Below, piece after piece: positions 6,759-13,301 of a stretch of DNA of 14,379 nucleotides; positions within the stretch are counted from its first letter, which is position 1, and each line of letters opens with the position of its first letter. The notes under the pieces were generated by a model that saw only the letters and a list, made by a program, of their open reading frames with translations, did no database searches and was not told the origin of the DNA. The translations under genes were made by a program, and so were the position numbers. This DNA comes from Erysipelotrichaceae bacterium (lineage in GTDB: Bacteria > Bacillota_I > Bacilli_A > Erysipelotrichales > Erysipelotrichaceae): contig JAFONG010000151.1 of assembly GCA_017418585.1 (NCBI GenBank), positions 1-14,379 of the forward strand, in the 5' to 3' direction.

Positions 6759-7898
6759 ATGATCATTCAGAGCAAAAGAGTATATATCGCCAGCAGTCTG
6801 ATGCCGGCCCAGATAGAAATAGAAGAAGGAAAGATCGTCAATGTTCTTCCTTACGGAAAGAAAGAAGCGGATATCGACTATGGCGATCTCAGGATCGTAC
6901 CGGGTTTTTATGACATCCACACCCACGGTTATCACGGCTACGATACGACAGCCGGAGGCAGAGACGGACTGAAGAAATGGGCGAAGGATCTTCCTTTGGA
7001 GGGTGTCTGCGGATTCTGTCCGACTACCCTGACCCAGTCCCACGATACTTTAAAGAAGGCCGTAGCGGAAGTTGCGCAAGTCGCCAAGGAAGAACCGGAA
7101 GGAGCGCAGATCCTGGGCATTCACTTCGAGGGACCATATCTGGATGTCAAATACAAAGGCGCACAGCCGGAGGAGTACATTGTTAAGGGAACCGTAGAGG
7201 AATTCGAAGAATACCAGGAAGCCTGTGACCACATGATCAGAATCATCACCATGGCTCCGGAACACGATGAAGATTTCCGACTGACGAAACATTGCGCAGA
7301 AAACGGTGTCTGTGTTTCAATCGGCCATACCGATACCGACTATGAAACCGCCGTTCTGGCAATCGCCAACGGTGCCAAGGGATTTACGCATACCTATAAC
7401 GGCATGACTGCCCTGGGTCATAGAGAAAACGGTGCAGTAGGTGCGGCTTTCCGCTGTCACGATACCTATGCGGAATGCATCTGCGACGGCAACCACTCCA
7501 CGCTGGCTGCCCTGAACATCTTTTTCAGAGAGAAGCAGGGCTATGGAATCATGATTACCGATTCCCTCATGTGCAAGGGCTATGAACCGGGAAGCAGATT
7601 CGATTTCGGCGGTCAGGAGATCGAGATCTATCCGGACGGGTCTGCGCATATCGCTACAGGCAGAAAACAGCTGGCGGGTTCGACGCTGAGAGTCAATGAA
7701 GGTCTGAAGATCCTGGTAGAAAAAGCTTTGGTTCCGTTTGAAACGGCTATCGATGCCGTATCGATCAATCCGATGCGTTATCTTAACATGGATGATCATA
7801 AAGGAAGGATCAAGACCGGATTCGATGCGGATATTGTCGTGCTGAACGACGACTACAGCGTGAAGCAGACTTTCTGTAAGGGAAAGAAACAGCTCTGA
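6759..7898 (+). CDS. nagA: N-acetylglucosamine-6-phosphate deacetylase
   Basis: The protein has 379 residues, the usual NagA length, and belongs to the amidohydrolase superfamily. It removes acetate from GlcNAc-6-phosphate to give glucosamine-6-phosphate in the cytoplasm, the committed step in amino-sugar use and cell-wall recycling. Visible signatures are PGFYDIHTHG with His54 and His56, the metal-binding Glu124 in HFEGPYL, His190 in SIGHTD, THTYNGM (His211), DGNH (His246), and the catalytic Asp268 in ITDSL. The ATG follows AAGGAG with 8 nt spacing. No nagB (deaminase) or PTS gene lies nearby, so the pathway is completed elsewhere. A membrane-anchored protein begins one base after its stop. 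I see no cre box and no convincing promoter in the 92-bp divergent gap. Confidence 0.93.
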   Translation: MIIQSKRVYIASSLMPAQIEIEEGKIVNVLPYGKKEADIDYGDLRIVPGFYDIHTHGYHGYDTTAGGRDGLKKWAKDLPLEGVCGFCPTTLTQSHDTLKKAVAEVAQVAKEEPEGAQILGIHFEGPYLDVKYKGAQPEEYIVKGTVEEFEEYQEACDHMIRIITMAPEHDEDFRLTKHCAENGVCVSIGHTDTDYETAVLAIANGAKGFTHTYNGMTALGHRENGAVGAAFRCHDTYAECICDGNHSTLAALNIFFREKQGYGIMITDSLMCKGYEPGSRFDFGGQEIEIYPDGSAHIATGRKQLAGSTLRVNEGLKILVEKALVPFETAIDAVSINPMRYLNMDDHKGRIKTGFDADIVVLNDDYSVKQTFCKGKKQL

Positions 7899-7899
7899 T

Positions 7900-8838
7900 A
7901 TGAAAAAGAAACTGATCATCATTTTATTGATACTGCTGACAGGAGGTGCTCTGGTGTTTAACGCAATGAAACCGAAAGAATTATCGAAGAAGACGACGAT
8001 AGAACAGCTGAAGAAGATCAAGTCTGAACATGGCGAACTGCTTTCAGTTTCCTTTCATCGCGGAGGAGGAATGAACGGAGACAGTTTCTCTCAGACGATC
8101 GAAAGAAACAAGGAAGGTCAGGTCGTTCTGACTGTTAAGAATAGTCCTGAACATTGGATTCCTTTAAGAGTATGGGAATATCTGATCGAAGATGAAGATG
8201 TCTTTGCGAAGCTGAGAGCCTACAGCGACGAATACAATCTTCCTGCCTGGAAAGACTTTCCGTTTGATGATGAAATGATCGCTCTGGATGCTCCTTCCAG
8301 CTCCATCGGCCTCGTGTTCAATGACGAAGAATACGGAGGATGGAAAAGGGAATACTATTCGATCAGCTATGAAAATGTCGTTCCGGAAGGAGGATATGAC
8401 GTACTGAACGGCTTCGTGTCTTTGATCGGCAGTTATGCGAAGAAAGAGAATCTGATCCGTACCTATCTGGAATGCGACGATAAACAGATCTTTACCGGAA
8501 GAGACATCGAAAACAGCGAGGAAGAGATCGAAGAACTGATCAAAGGCTACTGGATGTCCGAGGAACTCGGCGATGACGGATACAGCCGGTATTCTCTGTA
8601 TACATCTCCATATCAGGAAGAGGTGGAATTCTACCAAAGAGGGGGAGACAAGATCAACTTCCAGAGAGAAGACACCATCCATGAACCGTTATCCGATTAC
8701 GATTCCTCCTGGTATTTCGTTCTGAAAGACATGGAAGATGCGTCGAATCTCTACTGTCTCGCAATGGAAGGGGACAAGCTCTATCTGGAGAAGCAGACAG
8801 AGACCGGGAAAGAGATCATCGTATTTGAAAGACAATAA
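7900..8838 (+). CDS. Membrane-anchored surface protein of unknown function
   Basis: The protein has 312 residues. MKKK followed by a hydrophobic run (5-20) without a lipobox Cys makes an N-terminal anchor or signal; the rest is hydrophilic, acidic and probably outside the cell. Two parts can be seen. The first (about 45-180) contains LPAWKDFPFDDEMIALDAP and VVPEGGYDVL, a pattern I associate with uncharacterised Bacillota secreted proteins. The second (about 208-312) begins with IKGYWM and ends with alternating beta-strand-like segments and IIVFERQ, resembling the lipocalin-like GxW...R pattern. Both readings are inference. It starts one base after nagA's TGA with no SD at a usable distance, so translation must be coupled to nagA. 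A link to amino-sugar metabolism is possible only by position. Confidence 0.72.
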   Translation: MKKKLIIILLILLTGGALVFNAMKPKELSKKTTIEQLKKIKSEHGELLSVSFHRGGGMNGDSFSQTIERNKEGQVVLTVKNSPEHWIPLRVWEYLIEDEDVFAKLRAYSDEYNLPAWKDFPFDDEMIALDAPSSSIGLVFNDEEYGGWKREYYSISYENVVPEGGYDVLNGFVSLIGSYAKKENLIRTYLECDDKQIFTGRDIENSEEEIEELIKGYWMSEELGDDGYSRYSLYTSPYQEEVEFYQRGGDKINFQREDTIHEPLSDYDSSWYFVLKDMEDASNLYCLAMEGDKLYLEKQTETGKEIIVFERQ

Positions 8839-8868
8839 AAAAAGACAGCCGTAGCTGTCTTTTTTTTT
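8837..8868. terminator. Bidirectional terminator between surface-protein and DUF4349 genes
   Basis: The stem is GACAGC (8844-8849), loop CGTA, GCTGTC (8854-8859), extended by an A-tract (8837-8843) and a T-run (8860-8868). The plus gene's TAA (8836-8838) runs into the A-tract, and the minus gene's TAA (8867-8869) comes from the T-run. Confidence 0.9.
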
Positions 8869-9967
8869 ATTTCTGATTCTTTCTGTTTCTGATTCTCCTG
8901 TAGATCCTGTAGGCAAGATATCCAAGTGCCGCAAGCAGCAGGATCGTCCAGATATTGTAGACGACATCGATCAGGAAATCGCCGAATCCATCCATGAAGT
9001 CGTGCCATCCATCCTTGAAGGAAGAAGCCAGTCTTTCAAAGAAGTTCGGATTGCTTGGCGTATATACCTTGGTTTCCGTTATCGTGATGTACAGAGTGGA
9101 ATATGCCGTCAGCAGGTCGTAGTTCTTGATCTGCGCTTCGTAACGCTCGATCTGATACTGCAGGTCGGAAAGACGGGATTCAATGCTCATGAGGTCCTCG
9201 ATCGTTTCCGCTTTCTCGTAGAATTCCATGACCTTGTCGGCCTGCGCTCTTAAGGCATTGATCCTGGAAACAATATCCGTATAGGAATCCGTAACATCCT
9301 CGATCTCATCGTTGTAGGAAACGGTATTACCCGCTTCTCCAAGTTCCTTTAAGAAATCCGCATACTTGTCTGAAGGAATACGGATCGTCGCTTCATAGAC
9401 CCTGGTAGAGCTGTTTCTGGTATAGGAAGAAGACTTCTGTACATAGCCCTCATACTTGGCAATGCCCTCCGACAAAAGTCTTGTCGTTTCATCGATATCC
9501 TGCGTTTCCATCTTCATGACGGCGGTAAGGATCAGTTTCTTATCCTGCTTTCTATCATTTTCCGGATCCGGGGAAGGTTCCGCTGCAGGTTTTGATTCTT
9601 CGCTTTGTGGAGCGTAGCTCATTTCGTCGTCGTAGACTTCCACGGCAGAATCTTCATAATACAGTCCATTTCCTGATGCGGCAGCAGCCGGAGCGACATA
9701 ATAGGAAGGTTCATAGGTGGAATTCTCGTAATAGGCACCTGCGCTGTCCGACTTGTTTCCTTTGTAGGAATGGAAGAAGTTCGGCAGGATACTCACGGCC
9801 AGAAACAAACAGATGCCGGCAGTTGCCAGCTTGCCCATCAGCGCCCATGACAGATGGAAATCAGGAAGCTTGAACGGTTTCCTCTCCTTTTTCTTATCCT
9901 CGTGCGCTTCTTTCACGTATTCGTCATCGATCATTCCGATCGCATCAACCAGTTTGTCAGTTTTCAT
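8867..9967 (-). CDS. DUF4349 membrane protein, probable anti-sigma factor
   Basis: The protein has 366 residues. Residues 1-40 are cytoplasmic and include KLVDAIGMIDDEYVKEA, a short motif like the N-termini of anti-sigma factors paired with ECF sigma factors in Bacillota. One helix follows (about 41-62), then a Tyr/Ser/Pro-rich extracellular linker (about 70-140) and a DUF4349-type domain (about 142-330) with a coiled-coil stretch (about 225-285). A second helix (about 332-354) and a basic tail close the protein. The ATG lies inside the end of the sigma-factor gene (11-bp overlap) with GGAGGG about 8 nt upstream, so production is tied to the sigma factor as in known sigma/anti-sigma pairs. 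The domain call rests on recognised architecture. The anti-sigma role is inferred from the N-terminal motif, topology and overlap. There is no zinc-binding HxxxCxxC motif. Confidence 0.85.
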   Translation of the reverse strand: MKTDKLVDAIGMIDDEYVKEAHEDKKKERKPFKLPDFHLSWALMGKLATAGICLFLAVSILPNFFHSYKGNKSDSAGAYYENSTYEPSYYVAPAAAASGNGLYYEDSAVEVYDDEMSYAPQSEESKPAAEPSPDPENDRKQDKKLILTAVMKMETQDIDETTRLLSEGIAKYEGYVQKSSSYTRNSSTRVYEATIRIPSDKYADFLKELGEAGNTVSYNDEIEDVTDSYTDIVSRINALRAQADKVMEFYEKAETIEDLMSIESRLSDLQYQIERYEAQIKNYDLLTAYSTLYITITETKVYTPSNPNFFERLASSFKDGWHDFMDGFGDFLIDVVYNIWTILLLAALGYLAYRIYRRIRNRKNQK

Positions 9968-10523
9968 TGATCAATCCCTCCTTAATCAGATAATCCTTCA
10001 GTTTGTCTCTTGTACGTTTCAGCATCATCTTGACTTTGCTCTCGCTGTAACCGAAACGCTTTGCTATATCCGTTACGGAATCGAAATACCAGTAACGGCA
10101 CACGAACACTTTTCTCTCCTGTTCTTTCGCTTCGGAAAGAAACTGATCGATCGCTTCGCTTAAATACTGCGCTTCCAGCTGTTCATCGATGCTGAAACGG
10201 TCCGGAACGCATTCTTCCAGTTCGTCCAGCGACAGCGGAAAGTCTCCTCCGCCCCGTTTCTCGGCCGTCATGCTGCGCCATTTGTTCAGTGACAGCCTTC
10301 TGGTGATCTTTCCCAGAAAAGTGGAAAGGATCTGCGGACGATGCGGCGGTATTGCGTCCCAGGCGGCAAGCCAGGTATCATTGAGCGATTCCTTCGCGTC
10401 TTCGCTGTTGTGCAGGATATTGTAGGCAATGCTGTAGCAGTAGTTGCCGTACTTCTGCTGGGTCTGCGTGATCGCATCTTCATCTCTGTTCCAATAGAGT
10501 TCAACGATCTGAAGATCTTCCAT
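9957..10523 (-). CDS. ECF-type RNA polymerase sigma factor
   Basis: A 188-residue cytoplasmic sigma factor of usual ECF length. Region 2 runs from about 15 to 85 (YCYSIAYNILHNSEDAKES, then LGKITRRLSLNKWR, which recognises the -10). A variable linker follows, then region 4 from about 125 to 182 (ERKVFVCRYWYFDSVTDIA and the helix-turn-helix GYSESKVKMMLKRTRDKL for the -35). ATG at 10523 is preceded by AAAGGAG with about 7 nt spacing. Just upstream of the SD lies a tandem repeat of TCAACTA (10539-10552). The gene overlaps the DUF4349 gene by 11 bp and follows a nuclease gene by 53 bp with no terminator between, so all three may be one transcript. No own promoter was proven; the target promoter motif is unknown. 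Confidence 0.92.
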   Translation of the reverse strand: MEDLQIVELYWNRDEDAITQTQQKYGNYCYSIAYNILHNSEDAKESLNDTWLAAWDAIPPHRPQILSTFLGKITRRLSLNKWRSMTAEKRGGGDFPLSLDELEECVPDRFSIDEQLEAQYLSEAIDQFLSEAKEQERKVFVCRYWYFDSVTDIAKRFGYSESKVKMMLKRTRDKLKDYLIKEGLINEN

Positions 10524-10576
10524 TTTTCTTTTCTCCTTTCAACTATCAACTACCTTTTTTCAGGGATTGGTCACAA

Positions 10577-11065
10577 TTATTGAGCGGCCTGATACAGATA
10601 TCCTGCATAAAGATAATAGTCTTCCAGATATCTGATCTTAACCGTTCCTTCTTTCAGCAGCATGATCTGAACAAGCTCTCCGTCTGCCCATACCCAGGCA
10701 AGGAGTCTGTCGTATCTGTCGTATTCATCCGCCTGCGGATCCATTTCCAGGATGATCCTGGAAGCGTTTCTCAGAATCCTGTCCGTATAGGATCTGGCTT
10801 CCTCATAGCCTCCTTCATCGCTTTCCGGCGCATCTACGCCCAGAAAGCGGCAGGCCTTTTCACTGCCGTCCGCAAAACGGAAATAGGCCGTATCCCCATC
10901 GTATCCGTAGAGATACTTTACCTGATACTTTACCGTATTCTCGTTGGGCGATATATCGGCATAGTCTCTATATCTGAAGTTTCTGTATAAGGCAATGCCC
11001 CCGAATATGAGGACATAGATCAGAAACATGATCTTGGCTCTTTTATATTTGATTCTGTGTTTCAT
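10577..11065 (-). CDS. Membrane-anchored SNase-like thermonuclease
   Basis: The protein has 162 residues: a basic N-terminus, one helix (about 12-28), then a staphylococcal-nuclease fold from about 45. Active-site residues line up with SNase: DGDT (Asp58 as D21), Arg73 in CRFLGVDAPES (as R35), Asp78 (D40), Glu81 (E43), and Arg120 in DRYDRLLAWVWADG (R87). A Ca-dependent DNA/RNA-cleaving domain facing outside the membrane is predicted. It ends at YLYQAAQ, where family members normally go on with another helix and a GIW motif, so the C-terminus is shortened. The start has no SD: a TATAAT sits only 7 bases before the ATG at 11065. Met13 is an alternative start but would remove the basic N-terminus and leave the helix at the extreme N-terminus. 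It precedes the sigma-factor gene by 53 bp. Confidence 0.85.
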   Translation of the reverse strand: MKHRIKYKRAKIMFLIYVLIFGGIALYRNFRYRDYADISPNENTVKYQVKYLYGYDGDTAYFRFADGSEKACRFLGVDAPESDEGGYEEARSYTDRILRNASRIILEMDPQADEYDRYDRLLAWVWADGELVQIMLLKEGTVKIRYLEDYYLYAGYLYQAAQ

Positions 11066-11072
11066 TAAGATA

Positions 11073-11078
11073 ATTATA
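11073..11078 (-). promoter_or_regulatory. Possible -10 of the nuclease gene, implying a leaderless mRNA
   Basis: A perfect TATAAT on the minus strand is followed by TATCTTA and then the ATG at 11065. A start 6-7 bases after the -10 would fall on or next to the initiation codon. The upstream operon ends in a terminator at 11110-11138, so some promoter must lie in this short gap. No -35 near 17 bp is convincing. Confidence 0.4.
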
Positions 11079-11109
11079 GATTACTTCTTTATGAATTATC
11101 ATCAAAGGC

Positions 11110-11138
11110 AAAAAGAAAAGGCAGCCTAGGCTGCCTTT
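11110..11138 (-). terminator. Terminator of the SPFH operon
   Basis: The perfect 22-bp palindrome AAAGGCAGCCTAGGCTGCCTTT (two 11-base halves, 11117-11138) is followed on the minus strand by TCTTTTT. It lies 6 bases after the TAA (11145-11147) of the SPFH gene. Confidence 0.88.
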
Positions 11139-11144
11139 GTGTCG

Positions 11145-12035
11145 TTATTTGACGTCCTTTACGATCGTAGCCAGTGAAGCTACATCCTGCAGATTGGATG
11201 GAACGATGATCTTTGTAGCCTGACCGTCAGCCATCTTTTCAGCAGCTTCCATGGATCTGATCGACAGATATTCCTGAGAAGGTTTCACATCATTGACCAT
11301 CTTGATGGCCTGAGCCTGCGCTTCCGCAACGGCTCTGATGGCTTCCGCTTCACCCTGTGCCGTTCTGATTCTTTCTTCTCTTACGGCATCGGCTCTTAAG
11401 ATTGCGGATTCTTTTTCACCTTCCGCTCTGGTAATGGCGGACTGCTTCTCGCCTTCAGCCGTCAGAATGACAGCTCTCTTCTCACGTTCAGCCTTCATCT
11501 GTTTCTCCATGGCTTCCTGAATGGATTTTGGAGGCGTAATGTTCTGAACCTCTACACGGGTAATGTCGATGCCCCACTTGTTGGTGGCTTCGTCCAGGAC
11601 CTTGATCGTCTCTTCATTGATCTTCTCTCTGGAAGTCAGCGTTTCATCCAGCGTCATTGAACCGATGATGTTTCTCAGCGTGGTTGCGCAGAGGTTTTCG
11701 ATGGCGGCGATCGGACGTTCTACGCCATAGGTCAGAGCTTTCGGATCGATGACCTGGAAGTAGACGACGGAGTCGACGTTCATCGTAACGTTATCCTTGG
11801 TGATAACCGACTGCGGTTCAAAGTCCGCGACCTGTTCCTTCATGGAGATCTTACGGACAACTCTTTCCAGAAGAGGAGTCTTCAGATGCAGACCGGCCTG
11901 CCAGGTTCCTGAGTATTTGCCCAGTCTTTCAACGACCCAGGCATTGCCCTGCGGAACGATACACAGGCAGGAAATGATAGTAACAAGAACGATCAGAATC
12001 AATACAAACAACAGAACAAGAAGTGATAATTTCAT
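11145..12035 (-). CDS. SPFH/Band 7 (stomatin-like) membrane protein
   Basis: The protein has 296 residues. An N-terminal hydrophobic anchor (4-27) leads straight into the SPFH domain: IVPQGNAWVVERLGKY (26-41), HLKTPL, VITKDNVTMNVDSVVYFQV (77-95), the LRNIIGSMTLDE segment (120-131), WGIDITRVEVQNI (154-166). An Ala/Glu-rich coiled coil follows (175-248) with the repeat AEGEKxSAI (193-201 and 204-212), then a short C-terminal IIVPSNL segment. Length and order match prokaryotic stomatins of the QmcA/slipin type, which form oligomeric scaffolds for membrane microdomains or protease control. The SD AGGAGG overlaps the TAG stop of the gene upstream, so the two are translationally coupled. The usual partner gene nfeD is not adjacent; the partner here is an unrelated small membrane protein. 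Confidence 0.93.
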   Translation of the reverse strand: MKLSLLVLLFVLILIVLVTIISCLCIVPQGNAWVVERLGKYSGTWQAGLHLKTPLLERVVRKISMKEQVADFEPQSVITKDNVTMNVDSVVYFQVIDPKALTYGVERPIAAIENLCATTLRNIIGSMTLDETLTSREKINEETIKVLDEATNKWGIDITRVEVQNITPPKSIQEAMEKQMKAEREKRAVILTAEGEKQSAITRAEGEKESAILRADAVREERIRTAQGEAEAIRAVAEAQAQAIKMVNDVKPSQEYLSIRSMEAAEKMADGQATKIIVPSNLQDVASLATIVKDVK

Positions 12036-12046
12036 TTTATTTCCTC

Positions 12047-12535
12047 CTAATAAATACGAATTAAGTAGCCGATGAACTGATAGAGTTCCAATGCGGCAGC
12101 GATTATGATCAGCGTAATGCTGTACCAGGCTGCCGGAAATCTTCTAAACAGCAGCAGCCAGATGAAGATCCCGGGGTTGATTCCCAGGAACAGGATGATC
12201 GTCGGCAAGACATAAGGGGTACGGAACAGATAGGTGTTCAGACCGGTCAGAACGAAGATCATCAGGAATGCTGCGATAAAGCAGCTAACATCCAGACCTG
12301 TCGTCCGTCTTCTGTTTCCCAATCCTCTGGAAACCTGATTCAGAGATTCTTCAGACTGATATTTCAGGTGTTTCTGATGATGAGAATCAGCAAGTTCTTT
12401 TACTTCGCAGTCTTCTGCGTGTTCCCGCCTCAGTTTCTTTCCTTCATCCAGATCCCAGAAAGAAACTCTCTTCTCACGTTCCAGTTCCTTTTTCAGCCAG
12501 TCATCCTGTACAAATTGGTCTGTTCTGACTTTCAT
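12047..12535 (-). CDS. Small three-helix membrane protein, partner of the SPFH gene
   Basis: I do not recognise the family. From the chosen start it has 162 residues: a highly charged, His-containing cytoplasmic part (1-80, with WLKKELEREKRVSFWDLDEG) followed by three helices (about 83-104, 107-130, 135-158). The ATG at 12544 would give three more residues, but AAAGGAG directly abuts it. The ATG at 12533-12535 has the SD at a proper 9 nt, so I start there. Its TAG stop (12047-12049) forms part of the AGGAGG SD of the SPFH gene. NfeD, the usual SPFH partner, has a soluble C-terminal OB fold. Here the soluble part is N-terminal and looks helical, so this is not NfeD. A role with the SPFH scaffold is inferred from coupling only. 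Confidence 0.78.
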   Translation of the reverse strand: MKVRTDQFVQDDWLKKELEREKRVSFWDLDEGKKLRREHAEDCEVKELADSHHQKHLKYQSEESLNQVSRGLGNRRRTTGLDVSCFIAAFLMIFVLTGLNTYLFRTPYVLPTIILFLGINPGIFIWLLLFRRFPAAWYSITLIIIAAALELYQFIGYLIRIY

Positions 12536-12587
12536 TCGTGACATCTCCTTTCTACCATTTAATCATCTTATCCTATATGGTAATATG

Positions 12588-12616
12588 ATTATATCATAGG
12601 TTCATATGACTGTCAA
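12588..12616 (-). promoter_or_regulatory. Full-consensus sigma-A promoter of the SPFH operon
   Basis: On the minus strand: TTGACA (12616-12611), exactly 17 bp, TATAAT (12593-12588), with TGA directly before the -10 (extended -10). Every promoter element is at consensus. The start should be near 12581, giving a leader of about 45 nt to the chosen ATG. Dyad sequences CCTAT...ATAGG (12572-12600) and TCATATGA (12602-12609) overlap it and could be operator sites. Confidence 0.88.
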
Positions 12617-12688
12617 CTATCATATCCGTTTTTCAAGGTTTATTGTACAATTGAAATGGAATAATTTAAATATTTAAGGAGATTTAGA

Positions 12689-13276
12689 ATGAAACTGCTG
12701 AAAACAATGATGGTGATAATGCTTTTTAGCCTCACTGCCTGTTCGGTCAAGGAAGAGAAAACGGAAGAAACGATAGAAGAACCAGTTCAGACACAGACCA
12801 TCCATGCCCAGATCACCATAAAGGACTACGGAACGGTTACACTGGAACTGTATCCGGATGTCGCTCCGATCACGGTAGAGAATTTCGTAAAACTGGCTGA
12901 AGAAGGTTTCTATGACGGAAACTGCTTCCATCGCATCATTGACGGATTCATGATCCAGGGCGGAGCGCCTATAGACAGGACGGCCGAGAAGATAAAGGGA
13001 GAGTTCTCTTCCAACGGATTTGAGAACGATCTGAAACATACCGAAGGAGTCATATCCATGGCCAGAGCCAAAGATCCTGATTCCGCATCTTCGCAGTTCT
13101 TTATCATGGTAGGGGATGCCCCATGGCTTGATGGCCAGTATGCGGCTTTCGGCAAGGTTATTGAAGGACTGGACATTGTTAAAAAGATAGCCGGCGATGC
13201 CAAGCCGTATGACGACAACGGAAGCATTGCCCCGGAAGAAAGGCCGGTCATTGAATCGGTAAGAATAATCGATTAA
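12689..13276 (+). CDS. Cyclophilin-type peptidyl-prolyl isomerase lipoprotein
   Basis: The protein has 195 residues. A lipoprotein signal with lipobox LTAC (Cys18) and an acidic Glu/Thr linker (20-38) precede a compact bacterial cyclophilin domain (39-195). Catalytic and binding motifs are FHRIIDGFMIQGG (80-92, with Arg82 and Gln90), SASSQFFIM (132-140) and LDGQYAAFGKV (147-157). The human CypA tryptophan is replaced by Leu147, as is usual in bacterial members with low cyclosporin affinity. It should catalyse proline cis-trans isomerisation in proteins folding outside the membrane. The ATG has AAGGAG 7 nt upstream. It is a single-gene unit, divergent from the SPFH operon and convergent with the NIF3-like gene. 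No clear promoter could be chosen in the AT-rich gap. Confidence 0.93.
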   Translation: MKLLKTMMVIMLFSLTACSVKEEKTEETIEEPVQTQTIHAQITIKDYGTVTLELYPDVAPITVENFVKLAEEGFYDGNCFHRIIDGFMIQGGAPIDRTAEKIKGEFSSNGFENDLKHTEGVISMARAKDPDSASSQFFIMVGDAPWLDGQYAAFGKVIEGLDIVKKIAGDAKPYDDNGSIAPEERPVIESVRIID

Positions 13277-13301
13277 AAAATCTGCAGCAATGCAGATTTT
13301 T
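13275..13301. terminator. Bidirectional terminator between PPIase and NIF3-like genes
   Basis: AAAAATCTGCA (13276-13286), tetraloop GCAA, TGCAGATTTTT (13291-13301). The plus gene's TAA (13274-13276) enters the A-tract, and the minus gene's TAA (13300-13302) ends the T-run. Confidence 0.88.

Noticed and set aside
10524..10576. ECF-type autoregulated promoter (TGTGACC ... TAGTTG) before the sigma gene
   Set aside because: The bases are suggestive, but the -10 part fits no established ECF consensus and could be chance in a 53-bp gap.
10539..12620. Shared 10-mer TGATAGTTGA upstream of the sigma gene and in the -35 region of the SPFH promoter, as a common regulator site
   Set aside because: The two lie in different positions relative to their starts, the sequence is AT-rich and short, and one copy includes the standard -35 hexamer. 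Coincidence is likely.
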